A stretch of DNA of 64,000 nucleotides from Auanema rhodensis (taxonomy: Eukaryota > Nematoda > Chromadorea > Rhabditida > Rhabditidae), in assembly GCA_964057225.1 (NCBI GenBank), contig OZ059895.1, positions 558,001 through 622,000 on the forward strand, in the 5' to 3' direction. The notes under the pieces were generated by a model. It was not told the DNA's origin. It worked only from the letters and a program-made list of their open reading frames with translations, and did not search any database. Positions 11,935-26,800 of this stretch are shown piece after piece; position 1 is the first letter of the stretch, and each line of letters starts with the position of its first letter. The translations under genes and the position numbers were made by a program.

Positions 11935-13689
11935 GATAACACAGATCGACGCAGCTTAAAAATCCGCATCGAGTGCACTATACTACATTGAGAAACGCTT
12001 AATACAAAAATTAGTTATGATCGTTTGAAAAATGATGCATTAGTGTATGTTGAGTTTCCATGTACACTCAACATTGCTTCCAAAAACATTTTGACAAAAA
12101 TTTTTTCGAAAAATTTCAAGATAATGTAGCAAAAAGTAGATGTTTTTAGATTCCATTTTTCAAAGCAAAGACGATGGACAATGTTATTCAACGAAAAAAT
12201 TGATTCTTCAGGGTGAAAATCGAGGATATAAGTGTGAACTTATATCAGTTGATATCACGGTGCATTTTTAAGTTAGCGCAAATCTGATAACACAGATCGA
12301 CGCAGCTTACAAATCCGCATCGAATGCACTATACTACATTGAGAAACGCTAAATACAAAAATTAGTTATGATCGTTTGAAAAATGATGCATTAGTGTATG
12401 TTGAGTTTCCATGTACACTCAACATTGCTTCCAAAAACATTTTGACAAAAATTTTTTCGAAAAATTTCAAAATAATTTAGCAAAAAGTAGATGTTTTTAG
12501 ATTCCATTTTTCAAAGCAAAGACGATGGACAATGTTATTCAACGAAAAAATTAATTCTTCAGGGTGAAAATCGAGGATATAAGTGTGAACTTATATCAGT
12601 TGATATCTCGGTGCATTTTTAAGCTAGCGCAAATCTGATAACACAAATCGACGCAGCTTAAAAATCCGCATCGAATGCACTATACTACATTGAGAAACGC
12701 TCAATACAAAAATTAGTTATGATCGTTTGAAAAATGATGCATTACTGTATGTTGAGTTTCCATGTACACTCAACATTGCTTCCAAAAACATTTTGACAAC
12801 AATTTTTTCGAAACATTTCAAAATAATTTAGCAGAAAGTAGATGTTTTTAGATTTCTTTTTTCAAGGCAAAGACGATGGACAATGTTATTCAACGAAAAA
12901 ATTAATTCTTCAGGGTGAAAATCGAGGATATAAGTGTGAACTTATATCAGTTGATATCTCGGTGCATTTTTAAGCTAGCGCAAATCTGATAACACAGATC
13001 GACGCAGCTTAAAAATCCGCATCGAGTGCACTATACTACATTGAGAAACGCTTAATACAAAAATTAGTTTTGATCGTTTGAAAAATGATGCATTAGTGTA
13101 TGTTGAGTTTCCATGTACACTCAACATTGCTTCCAAAAACATTTTGACAAAAATTTTTTCGAAAAATTTCAAAATAATTTAGCAAAAAGTAGATGTTTTT
13201 AGATTCCATTTTTCAAAGCAAAGACGATGGACAATGTTATTCAACGAAAAAATTAATTCTTCAGGGTGAAAATCGAGGATATAAGTGTGAACTTATATCA
13301 GTTGATATCTCGGTGCATTTTTAAGTTAGCGCAAATCTGATAACACAGATCGACGCAGCTTAAAAATCCGCATCGAATGCACTATACTACATTGAGAAAC
13401 GCTTAATACAAAAATTAGTTATGATCGTTTGAAAAATGATGCATTAGTGTATGTTGAGTTTCCATGTACACTCAACATTGCTTCCAAAAACATTTTGACA
13501 AAAATTTTTTCGAAAAATTTCAAGATAATGTAGCAAAAAGTAGATGTTTTTAGATTCCTTTTTTCAAGGCGAAGACGATGGACAAAGTTATTCAACGAAA
13601 AAATTGATTCTTCAGGGTGAAAATCGAGGATATAAGTGTGAACTTATATCAGTTGATATCTCGGTGCATTTTTAAGTTAGCGCAAATCT
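11935..13689. repeat. Rearranged transition between the 5-mer and 4-mer domains
   Basis: Five monomers do not follow either neighbouring HOR. The copy at 11935 is a mosaic: 39g as in H, 186g/192g as in D, 'ccatttttcaaag' as in E, then 'attgat' as in D, with a private 323 t to a. An E copy follows (12286). The copy at 12637 is F at position 10 but J from 109 on, and has 'gctcaata'. An H variant with 186a (12988) and a D copy (13339) complete the stretch. No gene is present. Confidence 0.75.
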
Positions 13690-16600
13690 GATAACACAGA
13701 TCGACGCAGCTTACAAATCCGCATCGAATGCACTATACTACATTGAGAAACGCTAAATACTAAAATTAGTTATGATCGTTTGAAAAATGATGCATTAGTG
13801 TATGTTGAGTTTCCATGTACACTCAACATTGCTTCCAAAAACATTTTGACAAAAATTTTTTCGAAAAATTTCAAAATAATTTAGCAAAAAGTAGATGTTT
13901 TTAGATTCCATTTTTCAAAGCAAAGACGATGGACAATGTTATTCAACGAAAAAATTAATTCTTCAGGGTGAAAATCGAGGATATAAGTGTGAACTTATAT
14001 CAGTTGATATCTCGGTGCATTTTTAAGCTAGCGCAAATCTGATAACACAAATCGACGCAGCTTAAAAATCCGCATCGAATGCACTATACTACATTGAGAA
14101 ACGCTTAATACAAAAATTAGTTATGATCGTTTGAAAAATGATGCATTAGTGTATGTTGAGTTTCCATGTACACTCAACATTGCTTCCAAAAACATTTTGA
14201 CAAAAATTTTTTCGAAAAATTTCAAAATGATTTAGCAAAAAGTAGATGTTTTTAGATTTCATTTTTCAAGGCAAAGACGATAGACAATGTTATTCAACGA
14301 AAAAATTAATTCTTCAGGGTGAAAATCGAGGATATAAGTGTGAACTTATATCAGTTGATATCTCGGTGCATTTTTAAGCTAGCGCAAATCTGATAACACA
14401 GATCGACGCAGCTTAAAAATCCGCATCGAATGCACTATACTACATTGAGAAACGCTTAATACAAAAATTAGTTATGATCGTTTGAAAAATGATGCATTAG
14501 TGTATGTTGAGTTTCCATGTACACTCAACATTGCTTCCAAAAACATTTTGACAAAAAGTTTTTCGAAAAATTTCAAAATAATTTAGCAAAAAGTAGATGT
14601 TTTTAGATTTCTTTTTTCAAGGCAAAGACGATGGACAATGTTATTCAACGAAAAAATTAATTCTTCAGGGTGAAAATCGAGGATATAAGTGTGAACTTAT
14701 ATCAGTTGATATCTCGGTGCATTTTTAAGTTAGCGCAAATCTGATAACACAGGACGACGCAGCTTACAAATCCGCATCGAATGCACTATACTACATCGAG
14801 AAACGCTAAATACAAAAATTAGTTATGATCGTTTGAAAAATGATGCATTAGTGTATGTTGAGTTTCCATGTACACTCAACATTGCTTCCAAAAACATTTT
14901 GACAAAAATTTTTTCGAAAAATTTCAAGATAATGTAGCAAAAAGTAGATGTTTTTAGATTCCTTTTTTCAAGGCGAAGACGATGGACAAAGTTATTCAAC
15001 GAAAAAATTGATTCTTCAGGGTGAAAATCGAGGATATAAGTGTGAACTTATATCAGTTGATATCTCGGTGCATTTTTAAGTTAGCGCAAATCTGATAACA
15101 CAGATCGACGCAGCTTACAAATCCGCATCGAATGCACTATACTACATTGAGAAACGCTAAATACAAAAATTAGTTATGATCGTTTGAAAAATGATGCATT
15201 AGTGTATGTTGAGTTTCCATGTACACTCAACATTGCTTCCAAAAACATTTTGACAAAAATTTTTTCGAAAAATTTCAAAATAATTTAGCAAAAAGTAGAT
15301 GTTTTTAGATTCCATTTTTCAAAGCAAAGACGATGGACAATGTTATTCAACGAAAAAATTAATTCTTCAGGGTGAAAATCGAGGATATAAGTGTGAACTT
15401 ATATCAGTTGATATCTCGGTGCATTTTTAAGCTAGCGCAAATCTGATAACACAAATCGACGCAGCTTAAAAATCCGCATCGAATGCACTATACTACATTG
15501 AGAAACGCTTAATACAAAAATTTGTTATGATCGTTTGAAAAATGATGCATTAGTGTATGTTGAGTTTCCATGTACACTCAACATTGCTTCCAAAAACATT
15601 TTGACAAAAATTTTTTCGAAAAATTTCAAAATAATTTAGCAAAAAGTAGATGTTTTTAGATTTCATTTTTCAAGGCAAAGACGATAGACAATGTTATTCA
15701 ACGAAAAAATTAATTCTTCAGGGTGAAAATCGAGGATATAAGTGTGAACTTATATCAGTTGATATCTCGGTGCATTTTTAAGCTAGCGCAAATCTGATAA
15801 CACAGATCGACGCAGCTTAAAAATCCGCATCGAATGCACTATACTACATTGAGAAACGCTTAATACAAAAATTAGTTATGATCGTTTGAAAAATGATGCA
15901 TTAGTGTATGTTGAGTTTCCATGTACACTCAACATTGCTTCCAAAAACATTTTGACAAAAAGTTTTTCGAAAAATTTCAAAATAATTTAGCAAAAAGTAG
16001 ATGTTTTTAGATTTCTTTTTCCAAGGCAAAGACGATGGACAATGTTATTCAACGAAAAAATTAATTCTCCAGGGTGAAAATCGAGGATATAAGTGTGAAC
16101 TTATATCAGTTGATATCTCGGTGCATTTTTAAGTTAGCGCAAATCTGATAACACAGGACGACGCAGCTTACAAATCCGCATCGAATGCACTATACTACAT
16201 CGAGAAACGCTAAATACAAAAATTAGTTATGATCGTTTGAAAAATGATGCATTAGTGTATGTTGAGTTTCCATGTACACTCAACATTGCTTCCAAAAACA
16301 TTTTGACAAAAATTTTTTCAAAAAATTTCAAAATAATTTCGCAAAAAGTAGATGTTTTTAGATTCCTTTTTTCAAGGCGAAGACGATGGACAAAGTTATT
16401 CAACGAAAAAATTGATTCTTCAGGGTGAAAATCGAGGATATAAGTGTGAACTTATATCAGTTGATATCTCGGTGCATTTTTAAGTTAGCGCAAATCTGAT
16501 AACACAGATCGACGCAGCTTACAAATCCGCATCGAATGCACTATACTACATTGAGAAACGCTAAATACAAAAATTAGTTATGATCGTTTGAAAAATGATG

Positions 16601-18603
16601 CATTAGTGTATGTTGAGTTTCCATGTACACTCAACATTGCTTCCAAAAACATTTTGACAAAAATTTTTTCGAAAAATTTCAAAATAATTTAGCAAAAAGT
16701 AGATGTTTTTAGATTCCATTTTTCAAAGCAAAGACGATGGACAATGTTATTCAACGAAAAAATTAATTCTTCAGGGTGAAAATCGAGGATATAAGTGTGA
16801 ACTTATATCAGTTGATATCTCGGTGCATTTTTAAGCTAGCGCAAATCTGATAACACAAATCGACGCAGCTTAAAAATCCGCATCGAATGCACTATACTAC
16901 ATTGAGAAACGCTTAATACAAAAATTAGTTATGATCGTTTGAAAAATGATGCATTAGTGTATGTTGAGTTTCCATGTACACTCAACATTGCTTCCAAAAA
17001 CATTTTGACAAAAATTTTTTCGAAAAATTTCAAAATAATTTAGCAAAAAGTAGATGTTTTTAGATTCCATTTTTCAAAGCAAAGACGATAGACAATGTTA
17101 TTCAACGAAAAAATTAATTCTTCAGGGTGAAAATCGAGGATATAAGTGTGAACTTATATCAGTTGATATCTCGGTGCATTTTTAAGCTAGCGCAAATCTG
17201 ATAACACAGATCGACGCAGCTTAAAAATCCGCATCGAATGCACTATACTACATTGAGAAACGCTTAATACAAAAATTAGTTATGATCGTTTGAAAAATGA
17301 TGCATTAGTGTATGTTGAGTTTCCATGTACACTCAACATTGCTTCCAAAAACATTTTGACAAAAAGTTTTTCGAAAAATTTCAAAATAATTTAGCAAAAA
17401 GTAGATGTTTTTAGATTTCTTTTTCCAAGGCAAAGACGATGGACAATGTTATTCAACGAAAAAATTAATTCTTCAGGGTGAAAATCGAGGATATAAGTGT
17501 GAACTTATATCAGTTGATATCTCGGTGCATTTTTAAGTTAGCGCAAATCTGATAACACAGGACGACGCAGCTTACAAATCCGCATCGAATGCACTATACT
17601 ACATCGAGAAACGCTAAATACAAAAATTAGTTATGATCGTTTGAAAAATGATGCATTAGTGTATGTTGAGTTTCCATGTACACTCAACATTGCTTCCAAA
17701 AACATTTTGACAAAAATTTTTTCAAAAAATTTCAAAATAATTTCGCAAAAAGTAGATGTTTTTAGATTCCTTTTTTCAAGGCGAAGACGATGGACAAAGT
17801 TATTCAACGAAAAAATTGATTCTTCAGGGTGAAAATCGAGGATATAAGTGTGAACTTATATCAGTTGATATCTCGGTGCATTTTTAAGTTAGCGCAAATC
17901 TGATAACACAGATCGACGCAGCTTACAAATCCGCATCGAATGCACTATACTACATTGAGAAACGCTAAATACAAAAATTAGTTATGATCGTTTGAAAAAT
18001 GATGCATTAGTGTATGTTGAGTTTCCATGTACACTCAACATTGCTTCCAAAAACATTTTGACAAAAATTTTTTCGAAAAATTTCAAAATAATTTAGCAAA
18101 AAGTAGATGTTTTTAGATTCCATTTTTCAAAGCAAAGACGATGGACAATGTTATTCAACGAAAAAATTAATTCTTCAGGGTGAAAATCGAGGATATAAGT
18201 GTGAACTTATATCAGTTGATATCTCGGTGCATTTTTAAGCTAGCGCAAATCTGATAACACAAATCGACGCAGCTTAAAAATCCGCATCGAATGCACTATA
18301 CTACATTGAGAAACGCTTAATACAAAAATTAGTTATGATCGTTTGAAAAATGATGCATTAGTGTATGTTGAGTTTCCATGTACACTCAACATTGCTTCCA
18401 AAAACATTTTGACAAAAATTTTTTCGAAAAATTTCAAAATAATTTAGCAAAAAGTAGATGTTTTTAGATTCCATTTTTCAAAGCAAAGACGATGGACAAT
18501 GTTATTCAACGAAAAAATTAATTCTTCAGGGTGAAAATCGAGGATATAAGTGTGAACTTATATCAGTTGATATCTCGGTGCATTTTTAAGCTAGCGCAAA
18601 TCT
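13690..18603. repeat. HOR domain 3: 4-mer E-F-G-K (1404 bp), three units plus a partial
   Basis: Units lie at 13690-15093, 15094-16497 and 16498-17901; 17902-18603 holds E and an F/E hybrid. K combines 25c, 'acaggacg' and 'catcgag' with a D-like 3' half ('gcgaag', 248a). The K copies at 16147 and 17551 also share 174a and 194c and look identical. Change 194c removes an in-frame TAG, which explains the 63-codon + strand open frames there; these are not genes. The second monomer of the third unit (16849) has an E-like patch in an F copy. Confidence 0.88.
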
Positions 18604-21600
18604 GATAACACAAATCGACGCAGCTTAAAAATCCGCATCGAATGCACTATACTACATTGAGAAACGCTTAATACAAAAATTAGTTATGATCGTTTGAAAA
18701 ATGATGCATTAGTGTATGTTGAGTTTCCATGTACACTCAACATTGCTTCCAAAAACATTTTGACAAAAATTTTTTCGAAAAATTTCAAAATAATTTAGCA
18801 AAAAGTAGATGTTTTTAGATTTCATTTTTCAAGGCAAAGACGATAGACAATGTTATTCAACGAAAAAATTAATTCTTCAGGGTGAAAATCGAGGATATAA
18901 GTGTGAACTTATATCAGTTGATATCTCGGTGCATTTTTAAGCTAGCGCAAATCTGATAACACAGATCGACGCAGCTTAAAAATCCGCATCGAATGCACTA
19001 TACTACATTGAGAAACGCTTAATACAAAAATTAGTTATGATCGTTTGAAAAATGATGCATTAGTGTATGTTGAGTTTCCATGTACACTCAACATTGCTTC
19101 CAAAAACATTTTGACAAAAAGTTTTTCGAAAAATTTCAAAATAATTTAGCAAAAAGTAGATGTTTTTAGATTTCTTTTTTCAAGGCAAAGACGATGGACA
19201 ATGTTATTCAACGAAAAAATTAATTCTTCAGGGTGAAAATCGAGGATATAAGTGTGAACTTATATCAGTTGATATCTCGGTGCATTTTTAAGCTAGCGCA
19301 AATCTGATAACACAGATCGACGCAGCTTAAAAATCCGCATCGAATGCACTATACTACATTGAGAAACGCTTAATACAAAAATTAGTTTTGATCGTTTGAA
19401 AAATGATGCATTAGTGTATGTTGAGTTTCCATGTACACTCAACATTGCTTCCAAAAACATTTTGACAAAAATTTTTTCGAAAAATTTCAAGATAATTTAG
19501 CAAAAAGTAGATGTTTTTAGATTTCATTTTTCAAAGCAGAGACGATGGACAATGTTATTCAACGAAAAAATTAATTCTTCAGGGTGAAAATCGAGGATAT
19601 AAGTGTGAACTTGTATCAGTTGATATCTCGGTGCATTTTTAAGTTAGCGCAAATCTAATAACACAGATCGACGCAGCTTAAAAATCCGCATCGAATGCAC
19701 TATACTACATTGAGAAACGCTTAATACAAAAATTAGTTATGATCGTTTGAAAAATGATGCATTACTGTATGTTGAGTTTCCATGTACACTCAACATTGCT
19801 TCCAAAAACATTTTGACAACAATTTTTTCGAAACATTTCAAAATAATTTAGCAAAAAGTAGATGTTTTTAGATTTCTTTTTTCAAGGCAAAGACGATGGA
19901 CAATGTTATTCAACGAAAAAATTAATTCTTCAGGGTGAAAATCGAGGATATAAGTGTGAACTTATATCAGTTGATATCTCGGTGCATTTTTAAGCTAGCG
20001 CAAATCTGATAACACAGATCGACGCAGCTTAAAAATCCGCATCGAGTGCACTATACTACATTGAGAAACGCTTAATACAAAAATTAGTTTTGATCGTTTG
20101 AAAAATGATGCATTAGTGTATGTTGAGTTTCCATGTACACTCAACATTGCTTCCAAAAACATTTTGACAAAAATTTTTTCGAAAAATTTCAAAATAATTT
20201 AGCAAAAAGTAGATGTTTTTAGATTCCATTTTTCAAAGCAAAGACGATGGACAATGTTATTCAACGAAAAAATTAATTCTTCAGGGTGAAAATCGAGGAT
20301 ATAAGTGTGAACTTATATCAGTTGATATCTCGGTGCATTTTTAAGCTAGCGCAAATCTGATAACACAGATCGACGCAGCTTAAAAATCCGCATCGAATGC
20401 ACTATACTACATTGAGAAACGCTCAATACAAAAATTAGTTATGATCGTTTGAAAAATGATGCATTAGTGTATGTTGAGTTTCCATGTACACTCAACATTG
20501 CTTCCAAAAACATTTTGACAAAAATTTTTTCGAAAAATTTCAAGATAATGTAGCAAAAAGTAGATGTTTTTAGATTCCTTTTTTCAAGGCGAAGACGATG
20601 GACAAAGTTATTCAACGAAAAAATTGATTCTTCAGGGTGAAAATCGAGGATATAAGTGTGAACTTATATCAGTTGATATCTCGGTGCATTTTTAAGTTAG
20701 CGCAAATCTGATAACACAGATCGACGCAGCTTACAAATCCGCATCGAATGCACTATACTACATTGAGAAACGCTAAATACAAAAATTAGTTATGATCGTT
20801 TGAAAAATGATGCATTAGTGTATGTTGAGTTTCCATGTACACTCAACATTGCTTCCAAAAACATTTTGACAAAACTTTTTTCGAAAAATTTCAAAATAAT
20901 TTAGCAAAAAGTAGATGTTTTTAGATTCCATTTTTCAAAGCAAAGACGATGGACAATGTTATTCAACGAAAAAATTAATTCTTCAGGGTGAAAATCGAGG
21001 ATATAAGTGTGAACTTATATCAGTTGATATCTCGGTGCATTTTTAAGCTAGCGCAAATCTGATAACACAAATCGACGCAGCTTAAAAATCCGCATCGAAT
21101 GCACTATACTACATTGAGAAACGCTTAATACAAAAATTAGTTATGATCGTTTGAAAAATGATGCATTAGTGTATGTTGAGTTTCCATGTACACTCAACAT
21201 TGCTTCCAAAAACATTTTGACAAAAATTTTTTCGAAAAATTTCAAAATAATTTAGCAAAAAGTAGATGTTTTTAGATTTCATTTTTCAAGGCAAAGACGA
21301 TAGACAATGTTATTCAACGAAAAAATTAATTCTTCAGGGTGAAAATCGAGGATATAAGTGTGAACTTATATCAGTTGATATCTCGGTGCATTTTTAAGCT
21401 AGCGCAAATCTGATAACACAGATCGACGCAGCTTAAAAATCCGCATCGAATGCACTATACTACATTGAGAAACGCTTAATACAAAAATTAGTTATGATCG
21501 TTTGAAAAATGATGCATTAGTGTATGTTGAGTTTCCATGTACACTCAACATTGCTTCCAAAAACATTTTGACAAAAAGTTTTTCGAAAAATTTCAAAATA

Positions 21601-23868
21601 ATTTAGCAAAAAGTAGATGTTTTTAGATTTCTTTTTTCAAGGCAAAGACGATGGACAATGTTATTCAACGAAAAAATTAATTCTTCAGGGTGAAAATCGA
21701 GGATATAAGTGTGAACTTATATCAGTTGATATCTCGGTGCATTTTTAAGCTAGCGCAAATCTGATAACACAGATCGACGCAGCTTAAAAATCCGCATCGA
21801 GTGCACTATACTACATTGAGAAACGCTTAATACAAAAATTAGTTTTGATCGTTTGAAAAATGATGCATTAGTGTATGTTGAGTTTCCATGTACACTCAAC
21901 ATTGCTTCCAAAAACATTTTGACAAAAATTTTTTCGAAAAATTTCAAGATAATTTAGCAAAAAGTAGATGTTTTTAGATTTCATTTTTCAAAGCAGAGAC
22001 GATGGACAATGTTATTCAACGAAAAAATTAATTCTTCAGGGTGAAAATCGAGGATATAAGTGTGAACTTATATCAGTTGATATCTCGGTGCATTTTTAAG
22101 TTAGCGCAAATCTAATAACACAGATCGACGCAGCTTAAAAATCCGCATCGAATGCACTATACTACATTGAGAAACGCTTAATACAAAAATTAGTTATGAT
22201 CGTTTGAAAAATGATGCATTACTGTATGTTGAGTTTCCATGTACACTCAACATTGCTTCCAAAAACATTTTGACAACAATTTTTTCGAAACATTTCAAAA
22301 TAATTTAGCAAAAAGTAGATGTTTTTAGATTTCTTTTTTCAAGGCAAAGACGATGGACAATGTTATTCAACGAAAAAATTAATTCTTCAGGGTGAAAATC
22401 GAGGATATAAGTGTGAACTTATATCAGTTGATATCTCGGTGCATTTTTAAGCTAGCGCAAATCTGATAACACAGATCGACGCAGCTTAAAAATCCGCATC
22501 GAGTGCACTATACTACATTGAAAAACGCTTAATACAAAAATTAGTTTTGATCGTTTGAAAAATGATGCATTAGTGTATGTTGAGTTTCCATGTACACTCA
22601 ACATTGCTTCCAAAAACATTTTGACAAAAATTTTTTCGAAAAATTTCAAAATAATTTAGCAAAAAGTAGATGTTTTTAGATTCCATTTTTCAAAGCAAAG
22701 ACGATGGACAATGTTATTCAACGAAAAAATTAATTCTTCAGGGTGAAAATCGAGGATATAAGTGTGAACTTATATCAGTTGATATCTCGGTGCATTTTTA
22801 AGCTAGCGCAAATCTGATAACACAGATCGACGCAGCTTAAAAATCCGCATCGAATGCACTATACTACATTGAGAAACGCTCAATACAAAAATTAGTTATG
22901 ATCGTTTGAAAAATGATGCATTAGTGTATGTTGAGTTTCCATGTACACTCAACATTGCTTCCAAAAACATTTTGACAAAAATTTTTTCGAAAAATTTCAA
23001 GATAATGTAGCAAAAAGTAGATGTTTTTAGATTCCTTTTTTCAAGGCGAAGACGATGGACAAAGTTATTCAACGAAAAAATTGATTCTTCAGGGTGAAAA
23101 TCGAGGATATAAGTGTGAACTTATATCAGTTGATATCTCGGTGCATTTTTAAGTTAGCGCAAATCTGATAACACAGATCGACGCAGCTTACAAATCCGCA
23201 TCGAATGCACTATACTACATTGAGAAACGCTAAATACAAAAATTAGTTATGATCGTTTGAACAATGATGCATTAGTGTATGTTGAGTTTCCATGTACACT
23301 CAACATTGCTTCCAAAAACATTTTGACAAAACTTTTTTCGAAAAATTTCAAAATAATTTAGCAAAAAGTAGATGTTTTTAGATTCCATTTTTCAAAGCAA
23401 AGACGATGGACAATGTTATTCAACGAAAAAATTAATTCTTCAGGGTGAAAATCGAGGATATAAGTGTGAACTTATATCAGTTGATATCTCGGTGCATTTT
23501 TAAGCTAGCGCAAATCTGATAACACAAATCGACGCAGCTTAAAAATCCGCATCGAATGCACTATACTACATTGAGAAACGCTTAATACAAAAATTAGTTA
23601 TGATCGTTTGAAAAATGATGCATTAGTGTATGTTGAGTTTCCATGTACACTCAACATTGCTTCCAAAAACATTTTGACAAAAATTTTTTCGAAAAATTTC
23701 AAAATAATTTAGCAAAAAGTAGATGTTTTTAGATTTCATTTTTCAAGGCAAAGACGATAGACAATGTTATTCAACGAAAAAATTAATTCTTCAGGGTGAA
23801 AATCGAGGATATAAGTGTGAACTTATATCAGTTGATATCTCGGTGCATTTTTAAGCTAGCGCAAATCT
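18604..23868. repeat. HOR domain 4: 7-mer F-G-H-J-H2-D-E (2457 bp), two units plus one F
   Basis: Units are 18604-21060 and 21061-23517; 23518-23868 is the F of a third. Matching private markers support the pairing: 'gctcaata' in the D copies at 20359 and 22816, and 'aaaactttttt' in the E copies at 20710 and 23167. H2 (20008, 22465) has 83t and 39g like H but 186a and 'caaagcaaag'. The units differ at a few bases, for example 308g at 19613 and 'ttgaaaaacg' in the copy at 22465. Confidence 0.88.
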
Positions 23869-26800
23869 GATAACACAGATCGACGCAGCTTAAAAATCCG
23901 CATCGAATGCACTATACTACATTGAGAAACGCTTAATACAAAAATTAGTTATGATCGTTTGAAAAATGATGCATTAGTGTATGTTGAGTTTCCATGTACA
24001 CTCAACATTGCTTCCAAAAACATTTTGACAAAAAGTTTTTCGAAAAATTTCAAAATAATTTAGCAAAAAGTAGATGTTTTTAGATTTCTTTTTTCAAGGC
24101 AAAGACGATGGACAATGTTATTCAACGAAAAAATTAATTCTTCAGGGTGAAAATCGAGGATATAAGTGTGAACTTATATCAGTTGATATCTCGGTGCATT
24201 TTTAAGTTAGCGCAAATCTGATAACACAGATCGACGCAGCTTACAAATCCGCATCGAATGCACTATACTACATCGAGAAACGCAAAATACAAAAATTAGT
24301 TATGATCGTTTGAAAAATGATGCATTAGTGTATGTTGAGTTTCCATGTACACTCAACATTGCTTCCAAAAACATTTTGACAAAAATTTTTTCGAAAAATT
24401 TCAAAATAATTTAGCAAAAAGTAGATGTTTTTAGATTCCATTTTTCAAAGCAAAGACGATGGACAATGTTATTCAACGAAAAAATTAATTCTTCAGGGTG
24501 AAAATCGAGGATATAAGTGTGAACTTATATCAGTTGATATCTCGGTGCATTTTTAAGCTAGCGCAAATCTGATAACACAAATCGACGCAGCTTAAAAATC
24601 CGCATCGAATGCACTATACTACATTGAGAAACGCTTAATACAAAAATTAGTTATGATCGTTTGAAAAATGATGCATTAGTGTATGTTGAGTTTCCATGTA
24701 CACTCAACATTGCTTCCAAAAACATTTTGACAAAAAGTTTTTCGAAAAATTTCAAAATAATTTAGCAAAAAGTAGATGTTTTTAGATTTCTTTTTTCAAG
24801 GCAAAGACGATGGACAATGTTATTCAACGAAAAAATTAATTCTTCAGGGTGAAAATCGAGGATATAAGTGTGAACTTATATCAGTTGATATCTCGGTGCA
24901 TTTTTAAGCTAGCGCAAATCTGATAACACAGATCGACGCAGCTTAAAAATCCGCATCGAATGCACTATACTACATTGAGAAACGCTTAATACAAAAATTA
25001 GTTATGATCGTTTGAAAAATGATGCATTAGTGTATGTTGAGTTTCCATGTACACTCAACATTGCTTCCAAAAACATTTTGACAAAAAGTTTTTCGAAAAA
25101 TTTCAAAATAATTTAGCAAAAAGTAGATGTTTTTAGATTTCTTTTTTCAAGGCAAAGACGATGGACAATGTTATTCAACGAAAAAATTAATTCTTCAGGG
25201 TGAAAATCGAGGATATAAGTGTGAACTTATATCAGTTGATATCTCGGTGCATTTTTAAGTTAGCGCAAATCTGATAACACAGATCGACGCAGCTTACAAA
25301 TCCGCATCGAATGCACTATACTACATCGAGAAACGCAAAATACAAAAATTAGTTATGATCGTTTGAAAAATGATGCATTAGTGTATGTTGAGTTTCCATG
25401 TACACTCAACATTGCTTCCAAAAACATTTTGACAAAAATTTTTTCGAAAAATTTCAAAATAATTTAGCAAAAAGTAGATGTTTTTAGATTCCATTTTTCA
25501 AAGCAAAGACGATGGACAATGTTATTCAACGAAAAAATTAATTCTTCAGGGTGAAAATCGAGGATATAAGTGTGAACTTATATCAGTTGATATCTCGGTG
25601 CATTTTTAAGCTAGCGCAAATCTGATAACACAAATCGACGCAGCTTAAAAATCCGCATCGAATGCACTATACTACATTGAGAAACGCTTAATACAAAAAT
25701 TAGTTATGATCGTTTGAAAAATGATGCATTAGTGTATGTTGAGTTTCCATGTACACTCAACATTGCTTCCAAAAACATTTTGACAAAAAGTTTTTCGAAA
25801 AATTTCAAAATAATTTAGCAAAAAGTAGATGTTTTTAGATTTCATTTTTCAAGGCAAAGACGATAGACAATGTTATTCAACGAAAAAATTAATTCTTCAG
25901 GGTGAAAATCGAGGATATAAGTGTGAACTTATATCAGTTGATATCTCGGTGCATTTTTAAGCTAGCGCAAATCTGATAACACAGATCGACGCAGCTTAAA
26001 AATCCGCATCGAATGCACTATACTACATTGAGAAACGCTTAATACAAAAATTAGTTATGATCGTTTGAAAAATGATGCATTAGTGTATGTTGAGTTTCCA
26101 TGTACACTCAACATTGCTTCCAAAAACATTTTGACAAAAAGTTTTTCGAAAAATTTCAAAATAATTTAGCAAAAAGTAGATGTTTTTAGATTTCTTTTTT
26201 CAAGGCAAAGACGATGGACAATGTTATTCAACGAAAAAATTAATTCTTCAGGGTGAAAATCGAGGATATAAGTGTGAACTTATATCAGTTGATATCTCGG
26301 TGCATTTTTAAGTTAGCGCAAATCTGATAACACAGATCGACGCAGCTTACAAATCCGCATCGAATGCACTATACTACATCGAGAAACGCAAAATACAAAA
26401 ATTAGTTATGATCGTTTGAAAAATGATGCATTAGTGTATGTTGAGTTTCCATGTACACTCAACATTGCTTCCAAAAACATTTTGACAAAAATTTTTTCGA
26501 AAAATTTCAAAATAATTTAGCAAAAAGTAGATGTTTTTAGATTCCATTTTTCAAAGCAAAGACGATGGACAATGTTATTCAACGAAAAAATTAATTCTTC
26601 AGGGTGAAAATCGAGGATATAAGTGTGAACTTATATCAGTTGATATCTCGGTGCATTTTTAAGCTAGCGCAAATCTGATAACACAAATCGACGCAGCTTA
26701 AAAATCCGCATCGAATGCACTATACTACATTGAGAAACGCTTAATACAAAAATTAGTTATGATCGTTTGAAAAATGATGCATTAGTGTATGTTGAGTTTC

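Noticed and set aside
16237-17832. Two 63-codon + strand frames 1404 bp apart
   Set aside because: Both lie in the duplicated K monomers and exist because 194 a to c turns TAG into TCG. They are HOR copies of one chance event, not a gene family.
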